From positions 3,139-8,812 of the forward strand of contig JAHFBQ010000057.1 in the NCBI GenBank assembly GCA_023249935.1: a stretch of 5,674 bases of DNA. The letters run 5' to 3'. The notes under the pieces were generated by a model. The model was not told the DNA's origin and searched no databases. It saw only the letters and a program-made list of their open reading frames with translations. The translations under genes and the position numbers were made by a program. The stretch's first letter is position 1. Each line of letters starts with the position of its first letter. Source of the DNA: a bacterium. GTDB lineage: Bacteria > Babelota > Babeliae > Babelales > RVW-14. Positions 4,823 to 5,674 of the stretch are shown piece after piece.

Positions 4823-5674
4823 ATGAAGAAACGTTGGGTGCTTGGGGCGCTCTTGTGTTTGCTTGGTCTGCCTGTTGTGGCGGCCGTTCCTATTAAGAAG
4901 GTTATTGTTATTGGTGTATCGCATGGCATGGGACGTGAGGTGGCGCGAGTATTCTGTAAAAAAGGGTATAAAGTTGGTGGAATAGCGCGTAACCAGGTTG
5001 CGTTGCAGGCTTTGCGGGATGAACTTGGGGAAAATTTTTCTTTCAAAATTGGCGACATTTGTACGAATGAGTGTCGGAATACAGTTAAGACATTGATCAG
5101 TGATATGGGTGGATGTGATATTTTCATTATGAATGCTGGGATTTGGGCGGACTCGCGGCCTGACGTTTCCACTGAGGTGATTGTTCAGTATGACTGGGAT
5201 AAGCTTTTGCGTGATCAGTTAACAACCATCGAGACGAATATTGCTGGTTTTACTCGTATGGCATCGGTGGCATTTGAACATTTTGTTAACAAACGGCAAG
5301 GGCATTTTGTTGGTATTTCATCAGTCGATGCGGTACGTGGCAATCCCGCCTGTCCAGTGTATTCAGGAACCAAGGCTTTTGAATCAACCTACATGCAAGG
5401 CATGCGATCTGCATTTGAGCAGACGGGAATCGATATTACCGTAACTGATATTCGTCCTGGATTTATTGCGACGTATGATTTGACTGATGAGAAAAGTTTT
5501 TGGGTTGAGTCGGTGGAAGATGCTGGAAAGTACATTTTTGATGCGATTAAAAATAAGAAAAAAGTTGCCTACATTAAGGCAAGATGGGGACTTTTTGCAG
5601 GGTATTTATCGGTGGCTCCGGATATTGTGTACAACTATGTGGCTACAGCATGGGGAATTAGAAGTCCTGAAGGT
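4823..5674 (+). CDS. Short-chain dehydrogenase/reductase with N-terminal signal peptide (3' end open)
   Basis: A classical Rossmann-fold SDR with 284 codons visible and no stop before the window edge. The core shows the cofactor turn GVSHGMG (31-37, the GxxxGxG pattern), Arg56 after the second strand (suggesting NADP), Asp78, NAG (104-106), Asn139, Ser167 in ISS, and YSGTK (Tyr180, Lys184), with exactly 13 residues between Ser and Tyr; IRPGFI follows at 210-215. The catalytic Asn-Ser-Tyr-Lys tetrad is thus complete. The end, with R-W-G and a hydrophobic L-S-V-A-P-D-x-V-Y stretch, resembles the usual C-terminus, so few residues are probably missing. Unusually, the core is preceded by about 21 residues with the makeup of a Sec signal: KKR at 2-4, a leucine-rich core to Val19, and a V-A-A cleavage-type site at 19-21. 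This predicts export or membrane anchoring, odd for a soluble-cofactor enzyme. C12 is not in a good lipobox. It follows the operon after 82 bases. The substrate is unknown. Confidence 0.88.
   Translation, partial: MKKRWVLGALLCLLGLPVVAAVPIKKVIVIGVSHGMGREVARVFCKKGYKVGGIARNQVALQALRDELGENFSFKIGDICTNECRNTVKTLISDMGGCDIFIMNAGIWADSRPDVSTEVIVQYDWDKLLRDQLTTIETNIAGFTRMASVAFEHFVNKRQGHFVGISSVDAVRGNPACPVYSGTKAFESTYMQGMRSAFEQTGIDITVTDIRPGFIATYDLTDEKSFWVESVEDAGKYIFDAIKNKKKVAYIKARWGLFAGYLSVAPDIVYNYVATAWGIRSPEG

Noticed and set aside
4735..5172. A 145-codon minus-strand open frame opposite the SDR gene
   Set aside because: It is antisense to the signal peptide, cofactor turn and NAG motif of a clear SDR, with no motif of its own.

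Overview
The window is compact bacterial chromosome, moderately AT-rich by eye, with short gaps, Shine-Dalgarno sites and ATG starts throughout. A diaminopimelate-epimerase-type protein and an exported protein with a Sec-type leader suggest a diderm-like bacterium. The divergence of several otherwise ordinary families would suit a little-studied lineage, perhaps host-associated such as Dependentiae or Chlamydiae relatives. That placement is a guess from family resemblance only. I see no tRNA, rRNA, CRISPR array, insertion sequence or phage gene.

Layout. Positions 1-483 on the minus strand hold the N-terminal third of glutamyl-tRNA synthetase (gltX), which runs off the left edge. A 158-base divergent intergenic region (484-641) follows. 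From 642 to 4740 lies a tightly packed plus-strand run of five genes with gaps of 5, 12 and 12 bases and finally a 4-base ATGA overlap, almost certainly one operon: a cysteine synthase/cystathionine beta-synthase type PLP enzyme, a DapF-like epimerase, a DhnA/FbaB-type class I fructose-bisphosphate aldolase, a LOG-family nucleotide phosphoribohydrolase and a small GDPD-like TIM-barrel protein. After an 82-base gap with a possible promoter comes a short-chain dehydrogenase/reductase (SDR) carrying a signal peptide. It is open at the right edge but probably nearly complete.

How the genes may work together. The first two operon genes act on amino acids (PLP beta-replacement, then PLP-independent epimerisation). 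The next three act on phosphorylated sugars, nucleotides or phosphodiesters. Nothing here proves a single pathway; a mixed housekeeping operon of a small genome is the simplest reading. The most interesting points are the altered active-site neighbourhoods in the PLP enzyme and the DapF-like protein, the missing canonical metal-ligand Glu in the GDPD-like protein, the basic hydrophobic N-terminal extension of the LOG protein, and the apparently exported NAD(P)-dependent SDR. I found no convincing wholly new system.
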